NCBI GenBank assembly: GCA_002946415.1
Contig: NJPS01000010.1
Location: forward strand, 992,001 to 1,056,000
Direction: 5' to 3'
Length of the DNA: 64,000 nt
Source: Rutstroemia sp. NJR-2017a BVV2
Lineage: Eukaryota > Ascomycota > Leotiomycetes > Helotiales > Rutstroemiaceae
The notes under the pieces were generated by a model. That model was given only the letters and a program-made list of their open reading frames with translations. It had not been told where the DNA came from and did no database searches. Positions 25,901 through 35,786 of this stretch are shown here, in pieces; position 1 is the first letter of the stretch, and every line of letters begins with the position of its first letter. Position numbers and translations under genes: made by a program.

Positions 25901-26992
25901 GGGAGATGGAAGTAATGAATGATGGGATGATATATTAGAAGTTAAGACGAACGCAGATGAGATAAAACTTGTATTATTGATTTATGATGGCGGGCGTTCG
26001 AGACGGTTTTAGCTCCATGTATCTCTTGCTTGCATGACAAAAATTCTTAGATTAGGTAGATGGTGCTTCTTTTAGCTAGGGATTGAGGAGCACAATGTAA
26101 TTTCTCACTTTATGTCATTTTAATATCTTCTAAAGTGCATTGGACCTCAGTTGTGTGCGTGCTTGCTTGCTTTGCCCACTTCTCCTAAGTAGGGGTGGCG
26201 TTTAATACTCATGGGAGTTGCCTGAAGCCATGGCGAACACTGCTTATCTTTGAGGCTCTTGAATGTTTGTCAACGTGTAGCAAGAAGGATGAGTTGAGGT
26301 AGTGGCAGGAATATTAGGAAGATTCAAGATCATTTATTCGAATTCCGCAGTGTCATGCGACTTGCGTGTTGGGTCCGTCACCCACTGGTCTTTGAATCAT
26401 GCCAGATGAAGTTTAGACGTTTTCCTTAAATTCCATGATCAATGCATGAGAAGTCCTCTTTTTCGCGACTCTCATGCTGCCGGCGGTATCCTGGTTCTGG
26501 CGCTCATAAGCGCAAGCGGCTGCGGTCCATTGCATTCGACTCGACCCTTCCTGCTTTTATCTGCTGCAAATATTTGTATTAAGCGCTCGAAGTCCCTATT
26601 GTGGAGAATATCAGGCCGCATGGATCTTTCCATTGAAATAGTAGCCTTATACTTCATTTGGATGAGTTGAAGGGCCTCGATTCTTGGTCGGCAGTGCGAC
26701 CAACCGTCCAATTGTGTCCAAGTGGTCATCCTAAGAAGGGCATTACTGTCGAATAAGTGCGGCCTCTGCTGCGGGAATAGATTGCGTATCCTATGGCCGG
26801 CGTAAATTTTCTACGAGAAATCTTGTCGACTCGACCTATAGAGTGTCTATAAAGGCTTTCTGGTTGCTGAGTTGGTTGCTCGACTCAAAATGGTAGATAT
26901 AAAACGAGCTGATGTGCTTTTCATCTCGGAATTTCACCCACAGTTAGTGAGTCGTCGAAGAATTCTATATCAGAGAGTCTCTGGGAAAAATC
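25901..26992. other. Intergenic region after FAS1
   Basis: This 1.09 kb holds the FAS1 terminator and the promoter of the small PPxY protein gene. Open frames near 26446-26729 on both strands look like chance. I see no RNA gene. Confidence 0.5.
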
Positions 26993-27574
26993 ATGCCAGA
27001 ACAGCTCAAAGATTCTTCCGCACACTTTTCGAAATCAGGTAATCTTACACAATCCAAGAGAAATGGCACTGGGCAGCATCGCGAAGGCCCTCCACATGAT
27101 AGTCGTAGGAGGGAACCTCCATCTCAACCACCGCCCTCTAGACAACGGATACGCGACGTGATAGCTTCGCTCAGTCGTCGGGGCCAGCCCGCGGGAGGAA
27201 AACAAGCTCATCCCGATGAAGATCCCGTGGGGGACAGTCCACCACGGTATTCCGAGCGTCGTGAAGACACGAAGCCCGAGCCTCCAGGATATAGTCAAGA
27301 TGAACCTCCTGCTTATGACGAGGATAACCGCCCTGAGGTTCAACGGAGGTCTAGGTCTCGTTCGTCTAGTCGCCCTCGTCGCACGTCAACGCCGCCAGAT
27401 TCTACTTCGTGCCCTCATCGTATGTCTCGCTTTCTCCACCGCGAGTCGCCCCAAAACTACGAGGACGGTTATTTATTGCCTGCTTCTACTTCTTCTAGGC
27501 GCATGCGTTCTCCCTTGGGAGGCTCCCGTCGGAAAGGGGGTGGTGATCTTTTTAGTTTGGGAGAATCCGAGTGA
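26993..27574 (+). CDS. Small disordered protein with three PPxY motifs
   Basis: A single-exon gene of 193 aa. I do not recognise a named family. The whole protein is hydrophilic and low-complexity, rich in Arg, Ser, Pro and Glu, with no signal peptide or membrane segment. Three PPxY motifs lie close together: PPRY (83-86), PPGY (97-100) and PPAY (105-108). PPxY is the established ligand of WW domains, including those of Rsp5/Nedd4 ubiquitin ligases, so the protein could be an adaptor or substrate for such a ligase; this is inference. An Arg-Ser-rich stretch follows at about 118-132. The start ATG is preceded by AAATC and is the first ATG in frame. It sits at the edge of the accessory island, so it may be lineage-specific. 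Confidence 0.65.
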   Translation: MPEQLKDSSAHFSKSGNLTQSKRNGTGQHREGPPHDSRRREPPSQPPPSRQRIRDVIASLSRRGQPAGGKQAHPDEDPVGDSPPRYSERREDTKPEPPGYSQDEPPAYDEDNRPEVQRRSRSRSSSRPRRTSTPPDSTSCPHRMSRFLHRESPQNYEDGYLLPASTSSRRMRSPLGGSRRKGGGDLFSLGESE

Positions 27575-29396
27575 TGCAGAAGGAAAATCGAGATAGAGAG
27601 GACGCGGGAATAGGTAGACCTTGTTATGACTAGACGTTCATATTGAGATGGATGTCAATCTTTCAACACCTAATTCTGGTGGTATCACCATAGAACTATA
27701 GTTAATTTTATCTGCTCGTTATTCTTGAGAATTATATTGTAATGAATCGATATTAAAAGTGTTACCTGCATTGTATTACTGCTACTTAAACTTACCTTAT
27801 TAGCTACGAAAAGTAGCGATAGAATGTTGAGTAAAATGATCAGTGGGAGGATATACAGCTGGAGATCTCTGCGGTTGGAGAATATGCAGTTGGAGAGACC
27901 GCTGGAGAAACGAAATGGATTGCAACACAGTCAGACTTACGAATCACGATGAGTAAAACAAGCTCAGCTTCTGGAGATCTCTGATACATCTTGTTGACGA
28001 AGTCGGTTTTCACTGCATTGTCGTAGCAGATACGCCTGGTCCTACGTTTTTGCGGCGTGCTATTCCTTTACTAGTTTACGGACCGAATTCCTTGCGGAAT
28101 TCAGACTTAGTCTCATTCTGTGACCATGCGGGTAAGCCTCCTTACGCGGGTGTCAGAATATTTTCAAGCATCGACCACTTACAGGTGGTAGACTTGCGTG
28201 AAAATATTGGGACATCCTACCATGAGGGCGCTGCGTGGAACTTTGGACTGGAGACCCAAGTGGAGCATGGGGAAAGCAATGATGGGAGGAGTATTTTCTT
28301 TAGTTTCCTCAGACTAATATTGGCAATACCAAAATACCGGAATATCGTGTTCTAGGAATTTGGACTTCCCAATTAGGCAATTTTGAAGTTCATGGTAATA
28401 TATCCCATCGAGAATTCTATTTATTGGGGGGTTTTGCACCTTCCCAAGAAGGTAATACTCGTACTCGTATATTCCATGGAGAACTCCGTTCTATCAAGGC
28501 ATCCCAAGCCATCCGTTGCGCGCATCACTGCATGACAGTCTGACAGATATCAAATTACAGGTGAAACATGATGATTTCCTTATTTACAGCACATCCGCAT
28601 CTCTTGGCTACTCGTCTCCGCGTCTCACAGGCATATGAAAAAGCCAATCTCGGGACTGTATGATCGGTCTTTGGATAAGCACGGTTCCAGGTGACTGGGT
28701 CCTTTCTTATCGGCAGGCTGATGCATGCACTCATCTGCAGAAACACATCTTTTCTTCCCGTGTTCTGACATACGCCGGCCGAATTCCGTCAAAAGTCGTA
28801 AGACCGTTGTGGACGAGCTGGAAAGACGGGCTGAAGTTGGGGATGTGGACGGTTTTAATCTTGCATGTGTGATTCAGTGTGAAGAGCGAAATGCATATGC
28901 AGCACCCCTACGCACACAACATCGTGGTAGATATGGTAAAATATTACTCAATACATTCCTGCTCTAGTATCATAGTTTCTTAGTGGTGGTTTCAAGAATC
29001 TGACGCTTTCTCACTGAGGATAATCTTCTAAGCCGACAGCCCTAATCGTCAGCTTTCCACTTGAATCGATAGCCAGGTGATCATCGAGTAGGTGAGATTG
29101 ACCCACCCAAGAACGGTTGTCTACTTTTCCATCATTCTCCTCTGCTGAGCTGCGATAAATAAATAGGAGCCTCATTCCTCCTCCGAGTTCTGGTTTTAAC
29201 CTAGATACAGTACATTGGTGCAAATTTAAGACATTGTGCCTCATGGAGGCTCACTGAAGAAGCAATAGTACATTGAAGTTCAACCGATGTTATTGAATAC
29301 TTTTGAAGAATCTAATCTAAGCACACAGCTTTTTAGTGTTGCAGATCTGCGGTAAATCTCTGTCGTAAGTTCAGGATATAGGACCATACAAATGAC
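27575..29396. other. Gene-poor accessory region with one relic
   Basis: No intact gene is supported in this 1.8 kb. The only recognisable content is a probable monooxygenase fragment at 28767-28967. A GT...AG intron-like segment near 28134-28193 sits within an open stretch that I could not identify, and may be decayed coding sequence. Confidence 0.5.
28767..28967 (+). pseudogene. C-terminal fragment of a luciferase-like (LLM) flavin monooxygenase
   Basis: One frame reads a block ending in TVVDELERR then GDVDGFNLA, which matches the conserved C-terminal block of NtaA/DszA-type flavin-dependent monooxygenases (typically TPxxVADELExW...DGFNL, then PELRRRGRYG). A later PLRTQHRGRYG resembles the end of that block, with a short stretch missing between. 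I found no catalytic core upstream. It is most likely a decayed remnant of a gene that once ran on the + strand. The call rests on memory of the family pattern. Confidence 0.45.
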
Positions 29397-31257
29397 TCAA
29401 GCAGAGGAAGCCCTTCGCGTGATTCTGACATTGAAATCGTTTTGAAAGAAAATGCCGTAGCATGAGCTTTTCCATGGCTTTTGGGGGTTAACGCATTGGA
29501 TATCGTATCTTCTGAACATCTGAATCAAGATTAGATAATGGAGTGCCCACACAAATGAGTGAAACTTACTTCAACGAAGATCTTGTTCAAATTCATCATT
29601 GCGATAGGAATGCCTAGACATCGTGTCATACCGTGGCCAAAGATAAGCTCATACACCTTTCCCATTGCTTCCAACTGTGTGCCGTTGTCATTGTAGTTCT
29701 CGGGAAGCCAGCGCTCTGGTCTGAATATGTGGGCATCCTCGCCATATACTGGATGGAGCTGTGTACCCCAGGCATTCAGACCTACGAATACACCACCTGG
29801 GATGAATTCACCGTTCGGTAGGTTATATCCGCCTGGTGGAGACTCGCGCTCTCGTAGTTGAGTGATAGGCGGATGTCGTCGTAGACCCTCTCGAATGACT
29901 GCCTGGAGATATGGCAATTTCATTGCTTCGGCATTTGTGACTGGGGAAGAAATAAGTCCTTTTGCGATAGCTTCGTCGATCTCCTTGATTAAGCGATGAT
30001 ACACAGTCGGTGTCGATATGATGGCCAGCAAAGTTGCACGTAGTGCCGTAGCAGTGGTATCGGAGCCAGCAACCCTTGAAATTATGTAAGTCTACCTACC
30101 CATATCGGACTTTTTTGGTGAGAATGAACTAACAATGTGATGGATATTTCCATTTCCGCTTGTTCTGGGTTAAGACCTCGCTTCATGAAAGAGCCGAGCA
30201 TATCGTGTTTCTGCAGCTCAGGTGACTTCAAACGTTCATGAATAACATCGCGTGAGAGCTAGGAGTCTTGAGTCAATTTTTGCTACTTGTAGTCTGGAAG
30301 AGAAGTATAAATCATACCCCCATGATTAGCCCTATTCCTGTGTTGTCTGCTGACGATGGGACTACCAGCCACCTAAAGATTGGGATATCTGAAATCCATC
30401 TGAGCAACGTATTCAGAAAAAGAATGACAGAGAAGTGTTGCACAATGGGTAGTTGTTGTTCGATGGTTGCAATGAAGTTGAATTTGTCCGAGTCAGAGTC
30501 AACAAAGCCTAACGGCTTTCCGAAACAGAGATGAGTGATGGTATCGATAGTGAAGAATTGAAGTCGTCGAACTATTTCAAAAGATGTAGTAGTGCCAAGA
30601 CTAGACACCCAGCGCTGCTCGATACAGCTAATGAATTCGCCAACTCGTTCATCAACAGTCGCTTCCAGGCCCTGGATGTCTTTACCTGCATACCCAGCTG
30701 CCATTTGATGGCGCATAGAATTGTGGCGACGGGTATTTCTTTCGGAAACTGTAAACTTTCAGCTCATTGTGCAAATATAAACTGCCACTATGGTCTTGGA
30801 GCATATACTAACCGATATTAGAGATGCGGGGGTCAATCCGAATCGAGTCAAACCATGGACCTCTGCACCACTTGGAATTGACAGCTAGTATGTGTCTGGT
30901 TATCTCGGGATCATCGGTAATGAGGTGATTAGGGCCAATCCTGGCAATGGGACCATATCGTTTGTTGACATCGACAAATATTTGAGCAGAATTTCCAGAA
31001 CTAAGTGTCTTACAGAGCCATAGTCGACTGTATGCACTCCACCAAGGACCTAGAAACTTTTGTAGGTGGAACTTGGCGACAAGAAGCTTCCGAGCTAGTA
31101 AAGTCGATATGATAATGCATATACCTACTCTGAGGAGCGTAGGAGTGTCAAGAATTGTGTCTGTGTCGAATTTGCTTGTTGCGTGAGACCAGGTTTTGTG
31201 ATCACACCATTCCGGAAATCGGTTGGCAGTCGCATTGGAAAGAATAGGAAAATCCAT
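29397..31257 (-). CDS. Cytochrome P450 monooxygenase (5 exons)
   Basis: Exons in transcript order are 31257-30813, 30748-30318, 30258-30134, 30074-29570 and 29519-29397, giving 542 aa; all junctions are GT/AG and in frame. The N-terminus has a membrane anchor (about 42-60: a run of Leu/Ile/Val). Key motifs are the I-helix AGSDTT (336-341), the ExxR pair E396/R399 in EGLRRHPP, FRPERW, and the heme loop FGHGMTRCLG with thiolate Cys486. All are intact, so it should be an active ER-membrane enzyme using a P450 reductase. The general pattern resembles fungal P450s of the pisatin demethylase/benzoate hydroxylase broad group, but no substrate can be assigned. It sits alone among relics of other accessory genes, which suggests a remnant of a larger catabolic or secondary-metabolite locus. 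Confidence 0.92.
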
Positions 31258-33394
31258 ATTCGAGGTATATGACAGCGAAATAGAAGATATCGAGAATCTT
31301 CTGACCTAGAATGACTTGTCCCTAACGGTTATAGATAGGAATTTGAATGGGTTGAGGGGAGTTGCAGATATAACTACTGTTATGAATTGCAGGAAAAATT
31401 CTGACATCTGTCGGACCGAACCAGACGTCGGCGACTAGCAACTGTTAAAGCATTTTGCAAGAGTTCATAACACCCCGAACTACGACGTTATTCAATGACG
31501 GATTCACTGTTGCACATCAGTACATATGCAATCAGCTACTAGCATGATCTAATGAAGGCAGGGTTGATTATACGGAAGCCCAAGCTTGTTTGTGGTCGAA
31601 CAGTACGAATACGGCCCCAGTCTAACCTCAGATCTTTGAACAACCCACTGGCATGTGCATGGTCTTGCTAAGACCGTCTGAGTATCTTCCATAAGGTCTA
31701 TCGATCGAGTGAATCTACTCTTGCGCGCTTAAGCAGCTCCCATACTAGAGCCTCTTTGATTCTAAACAAGGTTGAGAAGCACGCCAGCGACAAATTGGCG
31801 GTTTCCCAAAATTTCAAAAAGAAATGCTCTTTTGTCATTAGACTAGTGTGACTAGCTGACCACCATCTCACCAGAGCCGTTTCAACGGGTCAGCAACTAT
31901 GCTGACCCTAAGCTGGGAGAGACAGTGGTCCCCGTAAGAACCCGTACCATAGGGCTGAAACATGTAGATTGGAAGACACCGTATGGTTAGGCTCAGAATC
32001 TGTGATACAGTTCCTTCGGGTCTAGTTAGTATCAGGTATAGACTAGGGCTACCTTATACTTCACTGACTTCAGGAAGGGAGATTGTCGGTGAAGGGACTC
32101 TAACCGTGAATAGTATGTCACGTCTCAGAAATAGAGATCTCAATTCGTCACCTACGTAAGAACTGCAAAGAATAAGCTCACTGATAACGAAAAATGGAAC
32201 CTTCATATTACCAGACTATGGGGATATCCGCCAAGCAGCATTTCAAGAGTGTCGCAAGTGTCGAATCAAATGTGCTGGAAGGAATATTCGAGCATACGGA
32301 AGTATACAAATATAATGCAATGTAGTCGTACGAGCGCCAATAAGGTTAAAACTCTACGTAGCCTCCGTCGCGTCATACCACTACTAACACCAACAAACAG
32401 AAACTACATTCACCAGAACCGACACCAATATAATTCTTGCAGAATCTTATATCTGCGATCAGCTGATTCAGCTCGTCGGACAAAAGATAAATCATGATTC
32501 GTAGTGAAGATTTATCACATGTTGTGACTAGTTAGGCTCACTGGCACATGACTTAAGTGACACTTGAATACGTCTATCTAAGTGATCTTTCTAGATACTA
32601 CGAAGTATATACAAGATTGAGGGTTGGAATAACATCATTCTGATGTAGTTAAGAATGATCGCTTATTATATTGATCGTCATCTTTGGGTTAGAGCCCGAA
32701 TTGTCGTCGTTGATCCTGTATATGATCGGCAGCAACCGTGATGAGGATACCCGAGATGATCGTTTCCATGACAATTGTATAAGGATATTATCATACTGTT
32801 TATTTAGAAGATATCTAACCAACTTAACTTTCACAGACGAGATTCCCGAAGTGCTCATTCAGTCCGTAGTGCGGCTCGTTGCTCTGGTACTGCAGCTCCG
32901 AGACTCCGAAGGAGTCCCCGACAGGCCTATAGGAGGCTCTCCTAGTGCTATCGGAAACTAGTCCCCTCTGTGGTATTAACTCAAGGGTTTTGGTACAACG
33001 ACCAAAATGCTGGGTCTAAGTAGTATACTCACTCAGGAGTCCGCGAATCTAATCTTGTTGGTTCTGTTACACGTCGTATTGCGGGTAGATCCATTGATGC
33101 AGCTCGTTGGAGTTCCGGATCTATTCACTGTGCTTAGCGATCGAGTAGCTGTAAGTAAGGCTTACGGTTGCATGGTGCATGTAACATATTGATCACATCT
33201 TTAGCATTTGCAGAAGTGAATGCCCGTTGAAGAATTTTTCATGAAAGTCTGATCGGATGGTAGGATTTAGGGGAGACTCGGAGAGGTAGTGAAGATAACC
33301 ACCTGCATATACTCTTTCGATTTCTTTCCAAAGAACTTTCTTTCCTGTTGGCAAATTCATTTTCACATCTAGTGATACGCCGCCCACAAGAAAA
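31258..33394. other. Gene-poor accessory region upstream of the P450
   Basis: This 2.1 kb is relatively AT-rich and has no intact gene. It includes the P450 promoter (near 31258), a possible Zn2Cys6 relic at 32223-32273, and a short minus-strand open stretch at 33193-33387 (reading ERVYAGGYLHYL) that looks protein-like but that I could not place. That stretch ends close to the divergent decayed P450. Confidence 0.5.
32223..32273 (+). pseudogene. Possible relic of a Zn2Cys6 DNA-binding domain
   Basis: One frame reads ECRKCRIKC, with Cys codons at 32250, 32259 and 32271. Spacing from the first to the last is Cys-x6-Cys, as between the second and third cysteines of a Zn2Cys6 cluster. The expected first Cys, three residues earlier, would be Phe. 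The frame closes soon after without the second half of the cluster. It lies upstream of and divergent to the intact P450. Weak evidence. Confidence 0.22.
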
Positions 33395-34525
33395 ATGTCA
33401 GCAACAGCGAACAGTCTTTTTGAGCAGCCGCAGGCACCTCCGTCTAGGTTATCCTTTCTTATGTTAACTTGCCTACTTCTTTTGGTCCGTAACCGACATA
33501 TGTTTCTTCGACTAGCTCTTCCAGATGGTTCACCTCAACACTGGAATGCCTACGACTGGCCTATCTTAGGTTCCGCATTACAGTTCTACGGAAAAGGAAG
33601 CGACATGTTCGTCCAAGGAAGAAGTCTAATGAAGATGGGACTTTCAGCTTCCTCGTAGGGACGAAGCGGATCGTCAATCTCGGAGGCCTGGATGGCAGGA
33701 AAACTTTCCATGAAACCAAGGAACTAAACCTAGCAAAAGGGTAGGTTCATACTGCCGCTTCCTAATTGCTTTGAGATATTATTTTTTAAGTCAAATTGAC
33801 GCATTCTCCTAGATTTGTGGAACTATTAGCCGGCATATCATCAGCGAGTGGAGAATGGCAGATGAAATTCAGAGACGAAGTGGATGCTGTAGTAGCAAGA
33901 CATCGAACTAGTTCGGACCAGACAGCTACCGACATGCTTGATACGCTCCCGCTTGACGCGCGGGAAGCCGAGTTTCCCATGAATGACATTCGTCTCCGAA
34001 AGTCGGTTAGACTGGTGATTCCTGGAACTACCTTCAGGAAAAGTACGAGTGGAAGAGATATTCCTATCGGAAAATCTGGCGAGGTCATCCCAGATGGCGC
34101 TTCCGCATCCTATCTACTTGCTAACATCCATATGAATTCGGATATTTACCCCGATCCATCAAAGTCCAATGCCGGGCGATATCTTGTCAAGATCCTGAAG
34201 CAATCAAAGAGTCACATTCCTACTTAGGTTGGGGCTCTGGTCGTCACTCCTGTAGTAAGAACCCCTTCCCGTGCCTCTCTTTGACTATGATTTTGCGACA
34301 GTGATACTTACGGCTTTCCCCTCTAGCGGGTGTGAGATTTGCAAGGCTTGAATTGGAACTGATAAATGCCCATTTCGTTGCTATTTTCGACTACGAGCGA
34401 TTTGGAAAAAAGGGCAGTTTGATAATTGGTCAGATACCTACGGTACTGTAGACCGAAATGCGCAGAAGTCTAAAGAAGCAATTCTTCTCCGCTACATGAG
34501 TGACATGCAACTGAAAATTTGCTGA
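33395..34525 (+). pseudogene. Decayed cytochrome P450
   Basis: The 5' part has an N-terminal hydrophobic anchor and a PxxG-like hinge (WPILGSALQFYG). A one-base loss near 33625 shifts frame; in the other frame the P450 sequence continues (TKRIVNLGG, then FHETKELNLAKG) to a GT...AG intron (about 33740-33810). The next part, FVELLAG, jumps straight to a late helix (WQMKFRDEVDAV), so roughly 200 residues including the I-helix are missing. The ExxR glutamate is replaced by Lys (LRKSVRL). Another frameshift after GRYL disrupts the path to the heme loop WGSGRHSC, which is interrupted by an intron and then ARLELELINAHF. Several independent lesions show that this is not functional. Confidence 0.8.
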
Positions 34526-35786
34526 TGAATGCAAAGTACGTGAACTAACAACCATTCATCAAGATAGAGCCTGCCTTTCCTTTGGGTCATGACGGCAGTG
34601 AACTGCTTCCCAGGCCAGAATACCATCATACCGTATGACGGATTACCCACTAATTGACGGATATCCGCAGATTCATGACGGTTTTTACCATCTCCATTTT
34701 CGGACTACCCGCTCCGTAACTGATCAATCCGCGGATTGTCTTGGCATACCATGGTAGTGCTACGGATATCCGTCCGCGCAGCCTAATCTGATTCATACCA
34801 TAGTCAGCCTCACAACAGCAGACGATCCCGCCACGAGGCTTAGCAGCAACCTGACTGGGTTCTGAGCATGCATATGGAGTTGGTGAGTGAGTATGCACGA
34901 CATCACAGGCTCCCTTGACAAAATTGAAGCCTGCCTGTGCCGCGCCAGGAGACAGGAAGGATAAGGAAGACTTGAGATCTGGTATCTCGGTTCAATGTAG
35001 AGCACGACAAGAGCGAGTAGGATAATGCCAGTTACTGCGATATAAGAATGTAGAAGAAACTTACACTAACTTATGCTCCCGGTCGCATAGAGATACGAAG
35101 TATGACACAACGCCGACTTATGGATTTCATATGAAGGGATATATTGCACTGCAGTATGCTGCAAATAAGAAAGTATATACAAAGAAAAAGCCGTCAACAA
35201 CCAAAAGGCAACTGACCCTTAAACCGGACCCAATTCAGCTGAGAATTGAACCGGAAAAGAAGAAGTAAGAATGCAAGAATACAAACGAAATATGCATGGT
35301 ATAAACCCGCTCTTGCTCCGCAAAACGAAGCTCTGCCCAATCAAAATCCCATCCATGAACTCCCTATCCTGCACTTATTCCTTTCCAGCCAAAGACAGTG
35401 GTGTGTATATGTGATATGTAGGACTCGTTTTATCTCTTGTAGATAGGTATCTCAAACTAACAGATATGCAAGCAATCCCGAAAGAAATCCTTGTCTTCTG
35501 CACCCAACTACCAGAGCTTTAAGCCAGCCTACATAACTAATATTTACCCAGCGCGCTAGAAACCAATAGCTAGCAGCGAATTTCCTTCCTACTCCGTCGG
35601 CCCAGCCCAGACGCCATGCTTGCTTCCCGAGCTTCCCATTTGAGGCTTTCCTTCCCTACCTTCCCTTCCCTATCTATGTAAGAATTTTGTAAATGTAAGT
35701 GTAAATATTTAAAAGTTGTAAAGTCGCTGCATCCCGCCTTGGTCGCTGTCGTGAAAAACAAATGAAGCCCATACGCCCAACTAAAT
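34526..35786. other. Intergenic region with CGGAT palindromes
   Basis: No gene is supported in this 1.26 kb. It contains a cluster of three perfect palindromes built on CGGAT (34658-34773, listed separately) and the 3' flank of the large disordered protein gene. Confidence 0.5.
34658..34773. repeat. Cluster of CGGAT-based palindromes
   Basis: Three perfect palindromes occur in 116 bp: CGGATATCCG (34658-34667), CAATCCGCGGATTG (34725-34738) and ACGGATATCCGT (34762-34773). Further CGGA or TCCG half-sites lie between them. This could be a fragment of a palindrome-rich repeat or a set of CGG-Nx-CCG factor sites. Confidence 0.5.
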
